The position numbers were made by a program, and so were the translations under genes. The notes beneath the pieces were generated by a model that did not search any database, had not been told where the DNA came from, and worked only from the letters and a program-made list of their open reading frames with translations. Shown in pieces: positions 37,577 through 45,048 of a DNA stretch of 64,000 bases (positions within the stretch are counted from its first letter, which is position 1; the number at the start of each line of letters is the position of its first letter). This stretch comes from Actinoallomurus purpureus (lineage in GTDB: Bacteria; Actinomycetota; Actinomycetes; Streptosporangiales; Streptosporangiaceae). The DNA is taken from positions 270,422 to 334,421 of the forward strand of contig NZ_JAMXMY010000008.1 in NCBI RefSeq assembly GCF_024055795.1. Direction: 5' to 3'.

Positions 37577-37942
37577 GTGCCGACGTATCAGTACGCGTGC
37601 ACCGAATGCGGTGAGCCGCTGGAGGTCGTGCAGAAGTTCAGCGACGACTCGCTGACCGAATGCCCCGCATGCGGCGGGCGTCTGCGCAAGGTGTTCTCCC
37701 CGGCCGCGATCGTCTTCCGGGGTTCGGGCTTCTACCGCACCGACAGCCGCAGCGGTTCGACCGCCTCGGCCGGCGGCTCCGCGAAGAAGAGCGAGCCCGC
37801 CACGGCCGAGGCGAAGACGGAGTCGACGTCCTCGTCCTCCTCCGACTCGTCATCCGGCTCGTCATCTGGCTCGTCATCTGGCTCGTCGTCCGGCTCCTCA
37901 TCCGGCTCTTCGAGCGGGTCGTCCGGCGAGAAGGTCGCCTGA
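37577..37942 (+). CDS. FmdB-family zinc-ribbon protein with Ser-Gly repeat tail
   Basis: 121 residues. The first 50 are the FmdB zinc ribbon: MPTYQYACTECGEPLEVVQK with CTEC and CPACGG. Then comes a Ser/Ala/Lys linker and a tail of six GSSS repeats (about 87-116) ending SGEKVA. FmdB proteins are named for a regulator of formamidase/amidase, but their function here is unknown. GGAGGAACTC precedes GTG 37577. The repeat tail is encoded by a tandem 12-base DNA repeat (37846-37928) that could expand or contract. Confidence 0.9.
   Translation: MPTYQYACTECGEPLEVVQKFSDDSLTECPACGGRLRKVFSPAAIVFRGSGFYRTDSRSGSTASAGGSAKKSEPATAEAKTESTSSSSSDSSSGSSSGSSSGSSSGSSSGSSSGSSGEKVA
37846..37928 (+). repeat. Tandem 12-base repeat encoding GSSS units
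   Basis: About seven copies of GGCTCGTCATCT-like units encode the Ser-Gly tail of the FmdB protein. The first copies are almost exact, the later ones diverge at third positions. Confidence 0.8.
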
Positions 37943-37957
37943 CCGGGGCGCCGTCGA

Positions 37958-37980
37958 GCACGTCCTGCGACAGGACGTGC
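37958..37980 (+). terminator. Terminator hairpin after fmdB
   Basis: GCACGTCCTG CGA CAGGACGTGC is a perfect ten-base stem with a three-base loop, 16 bases after the stop codon. Confidence 0.65.
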
Positions 37981-38025
37981 GTGACGGGCTCCCCGCCCGG
38001 TCCGCGGGGGGCCCATCCGATGTGA

Positions 38026-38175
38026 TCAGCGAACGGCCCGGGACAACGGCCGTTCGCCCGGCTCGGGCGCCTCGTACCAGGCCAGGCGGCCCGGCCACCA
38101 GACCCGCCTGCCGATGTCGTACGTCAGCGTCGGGACCAGCAGCGACCGGATCGGCAGGCTGTCGAGCAGCACACC
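38026..38175 (-). pseudogene. C-terminal relic of an MMPL/RND-type lipid transporter
   Basis: The minus-strand frame ending at TGA 38028-38026 reads GVLLDSLPIRSLLVPTLTYD followed by IGRRVWWPGRLAWYEAPEPGE and nine more residues. This is the last TM helix and tail of MMPL transporters (usual form: GVLLDTFVVRSLLVPALxxLLGxxxWWP). No coding sequence of the type continues upstream, so only about 50 codons survive. The gap 37943-38256 otherwise holds the fmdB terminator and the promoter of the next gene. Confidence 0.65.
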
Positions 38176-38256
38176 CGCAGGCGGTCGGCTGGGAGTTGTC
38201 CACAGGGTCGGGGGCGGTCTCGCGGCGGGTCGCTACGGCCGACTAGGGTCCGGCTC

Positions 38257-39054
38257 ATGCATGCAGAGATCGGCGTGATCGGCGGGTCCGGCTTCTACTC
38301 CCTCCTCGACGACGTCGAGGAGATCGAGGTGGCCACCCCCTACGGCCCGCCCAGCGACTCCATCGCCCTGACGACGGTGGCCGGGCGCCGGGTCGCGTTC
38401 CTCCCCCGGCACGGCCGCGACCACCGCTACCCGCCGCACAAGATCCCCTATCGGGCGAACCTCTGGGCACTGCGATCCCTCGGAGTCCGGCAGGTCGTGG
38501 CCCCGAGCGCGGTGGGCTCACTGGTCGCCGAGCACGGCCCCGGCACGCTCGCCGTCCCCGACCAGCTCGTCGACCGCACCAGCGGCCGCGCGCAGACCTA
38601 CTACGACGACGGCGCCGTGCACGTCTCCTTCGCCGACCCCTACTGCCCACGCGGGCGCCGCACCGCGCTGGACACCGCCCGGGAGGCGGGCTGGCGGCCG
38701 GTCGACGGCGGCACGCTCGTCATCATCGAGGGGCCGCGCTTCTCGACGCGCGCCGAGTCCCGCTGGTTCGCCGGGCAGGGCTGGACCCTCGTCGGCATGA
38801 CCGGCCACCCCGAGGCGATCCTCGCCCGCGAGCTCGCCCTCTGCTACGTCCCGGCCTGCCTCGTCACCGACCTCGACGCCGGGGTCGAGGAGGGAGCCGG
38901 CGTGACCCACGAGGAGGTGCTCCGCGTCTTCGCCGAGAACGTCGAGCGGCTGCGCGACCTCGTCATCGGCATCGTCGGCGCGCTGCCCGCCGAGCGCGAC
39001 TGCCCCTGCCCGCACGCCCTCGACGGGCTCGAGGTCCCCATCGAGCTTCCGTGA
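38257..39054 (+). CDS. mtnP: S-methyl-5'-thioadenosine (thioinosine) phosphorylase
   Basis: 265 residues of the trimeric purine-nucleoside phosphorylase family. IGVIGGSGFYSL is the phosphate loop, FLPRHGRDHRYPPHKIPYRA is the MTAP signature, and VIIEGPRFSTRAESRWF and GMTGHPEAILARELALCY contact base and ribose. It salvages methylthioadenosine from polyamine and SAM metabolism. Bacterial members may prefer thioinosine; the base-specificity position (VTDLDAG) cannot be decided by eye. Start is ATG 38257. Confidence 0.92.
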   Translation: MHAEIGVIGGSGFYSLLDDVEEIEVATPYGPPSDSIALTTVAGRRVAFLPRHGRDHRYPPHKIPYRANLWALRSLGVRQVVAPSAVGSLVAEHGPGTLAVPDQLVDRTSGRAQTYYDDGAVHVSFADPYCPRGRRTALDTAREAGWRPVDGGTLVIIEGPRFSTRAESRWFAGQGWTLVGMTGHPEAILARELALCYVPACLVTDLDAGVEEGAGVTHEEVLRVFAENVERLRDLVIGIVGALPAERDCPCPHALDGLEVPIELP

Positions 39055-39190
39055 CCGCCCCCGCCCTGCGGCCCGGCCGCCCCCGCGCCGCCGTGAGCCT
39101 TCCACCGACCCGCCTCTCCCATGGAGCCGCCGCGGTCCTGGCCTGCGCCCGGTCGGGGAGGCGGCGCCCAGCGGACCTGCGGGCCGGGGC

Positions 39191-39790
39191 ATGCGCGCCG
39201 CGACGCCGATGAGGGCGTTGCTGAGCCGGCATCGCCGCCTGCTCGCCGCCGTGCTCGCGGCCGGGGCGGCGGCGTTCGGCCTGGCCGCCGCACGGCCCCA
39301 CCCGCGCGGATCGCCGGTCCTCGTCGCCGCCCGCGACCTGCCCGGCGGGGCGACGCTGCGCGCCGCCGACGTCGGCACGCGCACCCTGCCCGCCCGCGCC
39401 GTGCCCGACGGCGCCGTCCGCCGGGCGGCCGGGCGCACCCTGGCCGGGCCGGTCCGCCGGGGCGAGCCGCTGACCGACGTACGGCTGCGCGGCCGCACAC
39501 TGCTGGACGACGCGGACCCCGGCACGGTGGCCACCCCGGTGCGGCTCGCCGACGCCGCCGTCGTGCGGCTGCTGCACGCGGGCGACCGCGTCGACGTCCT
39601 CGCCGCCCGCGCCGAGGGCCCGGTGCCGGCGCGCACGGTCGCGGCCGGAGTGCCCGTCGTGGCGGTGCCCCGGCCCGGCCCCGAGACCGACGACGGCGCG
39701 CTGGTCGTACTGCGCACGGACCGCACCCAGGCGGCGGCCATCGCCCGCGCCGCCGTCGACTCCCGCCTGTCGGTCGCGATCGTCGGTTGA
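39191..39790 (+). CDS. SAF-domain protein, CpaB/RcpC-like
   Basis: 199 residues: a basic N-terminus and TM helix (about 16-34), then an SAF domain (VLVAARDLPGGATLRAADVG to GRTLAGPVRRGEPLTDVRL), followed by an RcpC-type region. Full CpaB proteins help assemble Flp/Tad pili on the outer face of the membrane, but no other pilus genes are visible. In actinobacteria this short form is often found next to fmdB and an MTA phosphorylase, as here, so its role may be different. ATG 39209 is an alternative start. Confidence 0.82.
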   Translation: MRAATPMRALLSRHRRLLAAVLAAGAAAFGLAAARPHPRGSPVLVAARDLPGGATLRAADVGTRTLPARAVPDGAVRRAAGRTLAGPVRRGEPLTDVRLRGRTLLDDADPGTVATPVRLADAAVVRLLHAGDRVDVLAARAEGPVPARTVAAGVPVVAVPRPGPETDDGALVVLRTDRTQAAAIARAAVDSRLSVAIVG

Positions 39791-39938
39791 CACGAGAATT
39801 CGCGACCGCCGGCTCGACGGTTGATCTCGTCAGATGGCGGCGGCCGCCGACAGTGACCTTGCCGCCGGCCTTGACGCGCAAAGGCAGATAAAACAGGCAT
39901 CGCCCCGTCCACGGCGACGGCAAAGCGGCAACACCGAC

Positions 39939-40997
39939 TCAGTCGCTGGCGTCGGGGGTGTTCTCCTTGGTGTACTCCCAGTGCCAGGGCTCGAAGGGGC
40001 TGCTGTAGGCCCACGACGGGTGGAAGAACTCGTACTTCTTCGAGTTGGCCTGGAGCCAGTTGAACTGCGCGGAGCCCTGGCTCTGCACGCCGCCGCACAG
40101 GTCGACGGCGGTGCCCCAGCCGTGGTTGCTGTGCCCCGGCACGGCCGCCATGCCGGGCCGGTTGGCGTAGATCCGCTGCTGCTCGGCCAGCGGGCGGTAG
40201 GAGTCGGTGAGGCACATCTGGGCACCGAACCGCTGCTTGTAGGCGGTGTTCAGCTTGTAGAAGGCCAGGGCGGCGTCGGCACGGAGCATCCGGCCGCTCT
40301 GCGGCAGGGGGCAGAGGTACCGCGCGGGGATGAGCCCGTTGGGGTACTTCCGCGCCTCGGGGACCAGGGTCTTCAGACAGGTGAGCTGCAGGCGGGTGCT
40401 GGGGTCCAGCTTCTTGAGGGTGGCGGTCAGCTGGGCGGTGATGCGCGCGGCGCGGTCCTTGAGCGCGTTCATCTCCTGCTGCAGCTTCGCCTCCTCGACG
40501 GCGTTGTTCGACTGCAGTTCCTGCGCCGACGCGGCCAGCTGCTCGCGCTCCTTCTGCAGGCGGCCCGCCTTGTCGATGAGGGCCTTCTGGTCGTTGGTGA
40601 GCATCGTCAGGTCGGTCGCCGCCGCCAGCGCCTGATCGGGGTCGCTGCCGCCGATCAGGGAGGGCACGCCGGTGATGCCGGGCTGCTTGTACGCGCTTGC
40701 GGCCAGCTGGGCCAGCGGCTCACGGATCTTGTTCAGTTCGGCGTTGGCGGCGCCGAGGTCGGCGAGGGTGGCCTTGAGCTTGGCCTCGGAGGCATCGAGC
40801 TGCTTCTTGCGGGCCTCCCAGGCCTTGGTGGCCTTGGACAGCTCGTTCTTGGCCTTGTCGGCCTGTTTGCGAAGGGCCTTGACGTTGTCGGCCGACGGTG
40901 ACTGGGCGGCTGATGACTGATTCGCGGCGCCGGACGTCAGGGAGAGCACGACCGCCGTGATCGCCGCGATCAGAGCCGCTGACCGAGTGCTTGGCAC
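39939..40997 (-). CDS. Exported M15 (VanY-like) D,D-carboxypeptidase with coiled coil
   Basis: 352 residues. It has a signal peptide (cleavage near SSAAQS, residue 30), a long coiled coil (about 38-205, rich in Lys/Glu/Gln/Ala), then an M15 peptidase domain with MCLTDSYRPLAEQQ, the zinc motif PGHSNHGWGTAVDL and the second His in PWHWEYT. It should trim D-Ala from peptidoglycan stems. Start is GTG 40997, eight bases after GGAGG. The coiled coil resembles those of NlpC/P60 wall hydrolases, where it can be regulatory. Confidence 0.92.
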   Translation of the reverse strand: MPSTRSAALIAAITAVVLSLTSGAANQSSAAQSPSADNVKALRKQADKAKNELSKATKAWEARKKQLDASEAKLKATLADLGAANAELNKIREPLAQLAASAYKQPGITGVPSLIGGSDPDQALAAATDLTMLTNDQKALIDKAGRLQKEREQLAASAQELQSNNAVEEAKLQQEMNALKDRAARITAQLTATLKKLDPSTRLQLTCLKTLVPEARKYPNGLIPARYLCPLPQSGRMLRADAALAFYKLNTAYKQRFGAQMCLTDSYRPLAEQQRIYANRPGMAAVPGHSNHGWGTAVDLCGGVQSQGSAQFNWLQANSKKYEFFHPSWAYSSPFEPWHWEYTKENTPDASD

Positions 40998-41085
40998 GCG
41001 GAGATCCTCCGGGGGACTGGCGAACTATGTGCGGCGGGTCGACGGTACTACAGGTGACGAGGTGCTCCGTGCTGTCATCGTGACC

Positions 41086-41562
41086 TCAGGGGCGTCCGTG
41101 GCCGCCGTGCCGATGTTTGCACAGGTCCCACATCCACGGCCATTTCTTCAGTTCCGGCGGGCACTTGGTGCCCGAGGAGGACGGGATGGGGGTCCGGCGG
41201 GGTCGAGAGCTCGTGCTCGGCGTCGCACGGGGGGACGCGGACGCCGTGGCGCCGGACTTCGGGGTGGCCTGGGCACTGTGGGACGCGACGATCTTGCCCC
41301 AGGTCCGCTCCGCCCGCTCGACGGTGCCCGAGTCGTGGTCCCGTACCGACGGTGTCGCGGCGACCGCCTGGCTGCGCGGCGGGTCGCCGTTCCCACCACC
41401 GCGGACGATGAGGAGACCGCCGACGAGGAGGGCCGGCACGACGATGAGGAGGGCGAGGAGCGTCACACCACGACGGAACGGCAACAGCTCGAACCAACCC
41501 CACAGACGGCTGACGACGGTCGCCCGGGGGGTGTCCGTTGCGTCCGCGTTTAGGCCATTCAC
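41086..41562 (-). CDS. Small single-pass membrane protein A with C-terminal two-Cys tip
   Basis: 158 residues: basic N-terminus, TM helix at about 34-53 (TLLALLIVVPALLVGGLLIV), a Ser/Thr/Pro/Arg-rich stalk and a tip KCPPELKKWPWMWDLCKHRH. The start is GTG 41562, six bases after TACTCT, with no ribosome-binding site, so it looks leaderless. A longer open frame to 41793 reads through this promoter. The CPPxLxKxP motif recurs in the protein at 44465-44899. Likely anchored in the membrane with the tip outside. No family is recognised. Confidence 0.72.
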   Translation of the reverse strand: MNGLNADATDTPRATVVSRLWGWFELLPFRRGVTLLALLIVVPALLVGGLLIVRGGGNGDPPRSQAVAATPSVRDHDSGTVERAERTWGKIVASHSAQATPKSGATASASPRATPSTSSRPRRTPIPSSSGTKCPPELKKWPWMWDLCKHRHGGHGRP

Positions 41563-41568
41563 GGGAGC

Positions 41569-41574
41569 AGAGTA
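41569..41574 (-). promoter_or_regulatory. -10 element of leaderless gene A
   Basis: TACTCT on the minus strand stands exactly six bases before the GTG start of gene A, the same spacing as in genes B and C. The -35 region is not clearly conserved here. Confidence 0.55.
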
Positions 41575-41656
41575 GCGACACGGGGCGCTCCGAGTAGCCG
41601 TAACCGAAGGACCCGCCTCATCCGAGTCCGGATCAGGTCTCTGGCAGACTGACCGG

Positions 41657-41800
41657 GTGGCAGAGCGCGTGGCCTTCCCCGATCCGGACCGCCTGCTGGG
41701 ATGCCTGCCGGGGGCGCCATCGGCGACGCGCTCGGCGCGCCGATCGAGGGCCGGCCGACCGCGGAGACCGGTGACGTGCCGATGAGCCGGCACGCCCGCG
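41657..41800 (+). pseudogene. N-terminal relic of an ADP-ribosylglycohydrolase
   Basis: From GTG 41657 the frame reads VAERVAFPDPDRLLGCL; after a one-base shift it continues GGAIGDALGAPIEGRPTAE. Together these form the start of the ADP-ribosylglycohydrolase (DraG/ARH) fold, RLLGCLLGGAIGDALGAP. Nothing of the remaining roughly 300 residues is left; the sequence then runs into the end of gene B on the opposite strand. A broken gene with both a frameshift and a truncation. Confidence 0.65.
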
Positions 41801-41817
41801 GCGCCTGGCGACGGGCT

Positions 41818-42285
41818 TCAGTAATACGGGTTCGGGTCGCACGTGAGGAGTACGCAGTGGGACGGCGACGGTGAGACTCCGGGCGGTCTCGTGACGGGGG
41901 CGTGTGTCGACGGCGGCCGCCTGGTCACCGGGGAACCGGGCCGTGTCGACGTCCTCCGGACGTCCGGTGGCCGGTTTCGGTCATTCCGGGGCGGCTTGGC
42001 CCGTGGCGCCTTGCTCGACACGGGCGACACGGACGGCGCGGGCGACGCGGACGGGTCGGATGACATGGACGACATCGCGGACGGCGCCGCCCCCGCCCCA
42101 TCGCCTTTCGGGCCGCCGTCATGACGGAAGAGAATGACCGCACCCGCGATGACCAGGGTAAGAGCGACGAGAAGCCCGCCGCCGAGGAGGATCCCACCGA
42201 GATGTGCGCGCGACGCCGATGCCGGCGCTTGCCCAGCGCCGGCCGTACGCGATTTGCGCGCCCCATCCCGATGTCGACCACTCAC
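41818..42285 (-). CDS. Small single-pass membrane protein B
   Basis: 155 residues: VSGRHRDGARKS basic start, TM at about 30-53, a Ser/Pro/Arg/Thr-rich stalk and a C-terminus PSHCVLLTCDPNPYY with two Cys. The first eight codons and the promoter nearly match gene C at 44465-44899. The GTG at 42285 is six bases after TACTCT, with no ribosome-binding site: a leaderless start. It is divergent from the DyP peroxidase gene. The proline/threonine stalk would suit O-mannosylation. No family recognised. Confidence 0.72.
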   Translation of the reverse strand: MSGRHRDGARKSRTAGAGQAPASASRAHLGGILLGGGLLVALTLVIAGAVILFRHDGGPKGDGAGAAPSAMSSMSSDPSASPAPSVSPVSSKAPRAKPPRNDRNRPPDVRRTSTRPGSPVTRRPPSTHAPVTRPPGVSPSPSHCVLLTCDPNPYY

Positions 42286-42291
42286 GCGGGC

Positions 42292-42320
42292 AGAGTAGCG
42301 GGGTTCGGCCCCCCACAAGA
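42292..42320 (-). promoter_or_regulatory. Promoter of leaderless gene B
   Basis: TCTTGTGG (42313-42320) and TACTCT (42292-42297) are separated by 15 bases; the GTG follows six bases after the -10. Gene C has TCTTATGG, 15 bases, TAACCT and six bases to its GTG. The shared spacing and flanking CGC before the -10 argue for one promoter class. Confidence 0.6.
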
Positions 42321-42476
42321 TCGAATCGGCACATCCCCGGCAGGAACGCCGCCGACGCGTCCGGGGCCCGAAGAGCGCCCCGGCCGTGGCCGTCTCCGCG
42401 AGGTTCCCTGCGCCGAGGAGCGGCACGACCGTGCCGCGGAAAAAGTGCACCCCGCGCATAACGGGAGGCACCCGGC

Positions 42477-43604
42477 ATGGCAGTCTTGCCCCGATTCCCT
42501 ATGAAGAAGGGTCGCGCGATGGCGGAGACGACGCAGAGCCGGACCCCGCAGCCGATGCTGAGTCCGCTGACGACCGCTGCCGTCTTCCTCGTGATCACGG
42601 TCGACCCGGGCGGCGAGCCCGTCGCCCGCGAGCTGCTGGCCGACCTGGCGGGGCTGACGCGTTCGGTCGGCTTCCGGGTGCCGGACGGCAGGCTGAGCTG
42701 TGTCGCCGGCATCGGGTCGGACGCCTGGGACCGGCTGTTCGGCGGACCGCGCCCGGCCGAACTGCACCCGTTCCGTGAGGTTTCCGGGGCCGTCCACCGC
42801 GCGGTGGCCACCCCAGGCGACCTGCTCTTCCACATCCGCGCCGGGAAGCTCGACCTGTGCTTCGAACTGGCCACCCAGATCATGAACCGACTGCGCGGGG
42901 CCGTCACGGTGCGGGACGAGGTGCAGGGGTTCATGTACTTCGACCTCCGCGACCTGCTCGGTTTCGTCGACGGCACCGAGAACCCGGTGGGCCCGGCGGC
43001 GAGCGCGGCGGTCCTCATCGGGGACGAGGACCCGGACTTCGCCGGCGGCAGCTACGTGATCGTGCAGAAGTACCTGCACGACATGGAGGCGTGGAACGCT
43101 CTGCCGGTGGACGCCCAGGAACGGATCGTCGGCCGTACGAAGCTGGAGAACATCGAGCTGGACGACGCCGTCAAGCCGAGCAACTCCCACGTCGCGCTGA
43201 CGACGATCACCGACCCGGACGGCACCGAGCGCCAGATCCTGCGCGACAACATGCCCTTCGGCAACGTCGGCCGCGGCGAGTTCGGCACCTACTTCATCGG
43301 CTACGCCCGGACGCCGGCGGTCACCGAGAAGATGCTGGAGAACATGTTCGTCGGCGACCCGCCGGGCAACCACGACCGGATCCTCGACTTCTCGACGCCG
43401 GTGACCGGAACGCTCTTCTTCGTGCCGACCGCCGACTTCCTCGAAGACTCTCCCGCCACCGAACCCGCCGCCGCGACGGACGTCCTCGGGATCGACACCG
43501 CCGTGATCGCGGCGGGCACGGCGTCCGACAGAACCACCGCCAAGCCGGAGACCCCGTCCGACGGTTCCCTGGGGATCGGCGGCCTGAACAGGAGCACGCG
43601 TTGA
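42477..43604 (+). CDS. DyP-type peroxidase, encapsulin cargo
   Basis: 375 residues. Heme-site features are GFVDGTENP (162-170, catalytic Asp165), the proximal His near 238 in KPSNSHVAL, and the distal Arg in RQILRDNMPFG. After a Thr/Ala/Pro linker the C-terminus is DGSLGIGGLNRSTR, close to the encapsulin cargo-loading peptide (consensus SLxIGSLKG). It oxidises phenolic or dye-like substrates with H2O2 inside the shell. ATG 42477 has GGGAGG eight bases upstream; ATG 42519 is closer to homologous N-termini. The stop overlaps the encapsulin start (TTGA). Confidence 0.95.
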   Translation: MAVLPRFPMKKGRAMAETTQSRTPQPMLSPLTTAAVFLVITVDPGGEPVARELLADLAGLTRSVGFRVPDGRLSCVAGIGSDAWDRLFGGPRPAELHPFREVSGAVHRAVATPGDLLFHIRAGKLDLCFELATQIMNRLRGAVTVRDEVQGFMYFDLRDLLGFVDGTENPVGPAASAAVLIGDEDPDFAGGSYVIVQKYLHDMEAWNALPVDAQERIVGRTKLENIELDDAVKPSNSHVALTTITDPDGTERQILRDNMPFGNVGRGEFGTYFIGYARTPAVTEKMLENMFVGDPPGNHDRILDFSTPVTGTLFFVPTADFLEDSPATEPAAATDVLGIDTAVIAAGTASDRTTAKPETPSDGSLGIGGLNRSTR

Positions 43605-44398
43605 ACAACCTGCACCGTGAACTCGCGCCCATCTCCGCCGCCGCGTGGGCCGACCTGGAGGACGAGGCGCGGCGGACGTTCGAGCGCCACGTGGCCGGCC
43701 GCCGCGTCGTCGACGTCCCGGAGCCCGGCGGGCTCGAGCTGTCCTCGGTCGCGACCGGGCGCCTGGACCCGATCTCCGCCCCCGCCGACGGCATCGTCGC
43801 GCACACCCGGCGGTCACAGCCGATCGTCGAGCTGCGGGTGCCGTTCACCGTGGACCGGCGGCAGGTCGACGACGTCGAACGCGGGGCCAGGGACGCCGAC
43901 TGGCAGCCGGTGAAGGACGCGGCCCGGCGAATGGCGTTCGCCGAGGACCACGCGATCTTCGAGGGCTACACCGCGGGCGGCATCGCCGGCATCCGCGCGA
44001 ACTCCTCCAACCCGGCGCTGTCCCTGCCGGCCGACGTGCGCGACTATCCCAACGCCGTCAGCCAGGCCGTGACCGCCCTGCGTCTCGCGGGCGTCGGTGG
44101 CCCGTACGCGCTGGTGCTGAGCGCCGACGCCTACACCGCCGTGAACGAGACCGCCGACCACGGCTACCCGATCCACGAGCACATCGCCCGCGTGCTGGAC
44201 GGTGAGATCATCTGGGCCCCGGCGATCGACGGGGCGTTCCTGCTGTCGACCCGCGGCGGCGACTTCGAGCTGCGCATCGGCCAGGATCTGTCCATCGGCT
44301 ACCTGTCCCACGACGCGGACACGATCCAGCTGTACTTCCAGGAGACCCTCACCTTCCTCGCCTACACCGGCGAGGCGGCGGTGGCGCTGACGGCGTAG
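43601..44398 (+). CDS. Family 1 encapsulin shell protein
   Basis: 265 residues with the HK97-like encapsulin pattern: NNLHRELAPISAAAWADLED, EARRTFERHVAGRRVVDVPE, FAEDHAIFEGYTAGGIAGIR, ALVLSADAYTAVNE and DLSIGYLSHDADTIQLYFQE with TLTFLAYTGEAAV at the end. The protein self-assembles into an icosahedral nanocompartment around the DyP cargo. The start is TTG 43601, overlapping the DyP stop, with GGAG six bases upstream. Translation coupling should fix the ratio of shell to cargo. Confidence 0.96.
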   Translation: MNNLHRELAPISAAAWADLEDEARRTFERHVAGRRVVDVPEPGGLELSSVATGRLDPISAPADGIVAHTRRSQPIVELRVPFTVDRRQVDDVERGARDADWQPVKDAARRMAFAEDHAIFEGYTAGGIAGIRANSSNPALSLPADVRDYPNAVSQAVTALRLAGVGGPYALVLSADAYTAVNETADHGYPIHEHIARVLDGEIIWAPAIDGAFLLSTRGGDFELRIGQDLSIGYLSHDADTIQLYFQETLTFLAYTGEAAVALTA

Positions 44399-44464
44399 GC
44401 CGTAGGCGCAGAGGTTCCACGGCCGGCGGCGGGGAGAGGCGTCGAGCCGCCTCCTCGCCGGCGT

Positions 44465-44899
44465 TCAGCGACGCATGCGCGTCTTGCACTTCTCCGGCGA
44501 TTTGCGAAGCCCCGGCGGGCAGTCGGAACCGGGCGACGACACGGAGGCGGTGGCCGGCGTCCCGCCGGGGGCGGTGCGCGCCGAGGACGGCTGCCCGCTC
44601 GCCGAGGGACCGGCCGCTGTCCGAACGGCCGGAACCGGGGTCTGCTCGCGCAATGAGGACCTGACCCTCGGCGATCCGCTGGAGGCGTATGGTGCGGACG
44701 GCTCTCCACCGGCCGCCCGCCCGTTCGACCCGCCGCCCAGGAGGAGGGTGACCGTTCCACCGATGAACAGGGCGAACGCGGCAAGAATCCCGCTGACGAG
44801 CACCATTCGCCGGCGCGGAGGGCGCGCTGTCAGCGCCCACAGTCGCCGGTCGGCGACCGTGAGTATTTTGCCCCTTTTATCCCGATGTCGACCACTCAC
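44465..44899 (-). CDS. Small single-pass membrane protein C with C-terminal two-Cys tip
   Basis: 144 residues: MSGRHRDKRGKI start, TM at about 32-53 (VLVSGILAAFALFIGGTVTLLL), Ser/Ala/Pro-rich stalk, tip DCPPGLRKSPEKCKTRMRR. The tip shares CPPxLxKxP with protein A; the N-terminus and promoter match gene B. The GTG at 44899 follows TAACCT by six bases with no ribosome-binding site. It converges with the encapsulin gene, 66 bases between stops. With A and B it forms a family of three within 4 kb. Confidence 0.72.
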   Translation of the reverse strand: MSGRHRDKRGKILTVADRRLWALTARPPRRRMVLVSGILAAFALFIGGTVTLLLGGGSNGRAAGGEPSAPYASSGSPRVRSSLREQTPVPAVRTAAGPSASGQPSSARTAPGGTPATASVSSPGSDCPPGLRKSPEKCKTRMRR

Positions 44900-44905
44900 G
44901 CGAGC

Positions 44906-44934
44906 AGGTTAGCGGTGTTTTAATCTCCATAAGA
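44906..44934 (-). promoter_or_regulatory. Promoter of leaderless gene C
   Basis: TCTTATGG (44927-44934) and TAACCT (44906-44911), 15 bases apart, with the GTG six bases after the -10. The arrangement matches that of gene B. Confidence 0.6.
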
Positions 44935-45048
44935 CCGGATGAGCGAGGATGACCGGTCATGAACGAGCGACACGGCGGTCACCCCAGGACGTAGGCCACC
45001 GAATGAAACGGGTATGGCAGCCCAAGAACGGACGAAAGGAGAGGGGCG

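Noticed and set aside
37846..37928. Possible CRISPR-like array
   Set aside because: The repeats are 12 bases, contiguous and in coding frame; there are no spacers and no cas genes in the window.
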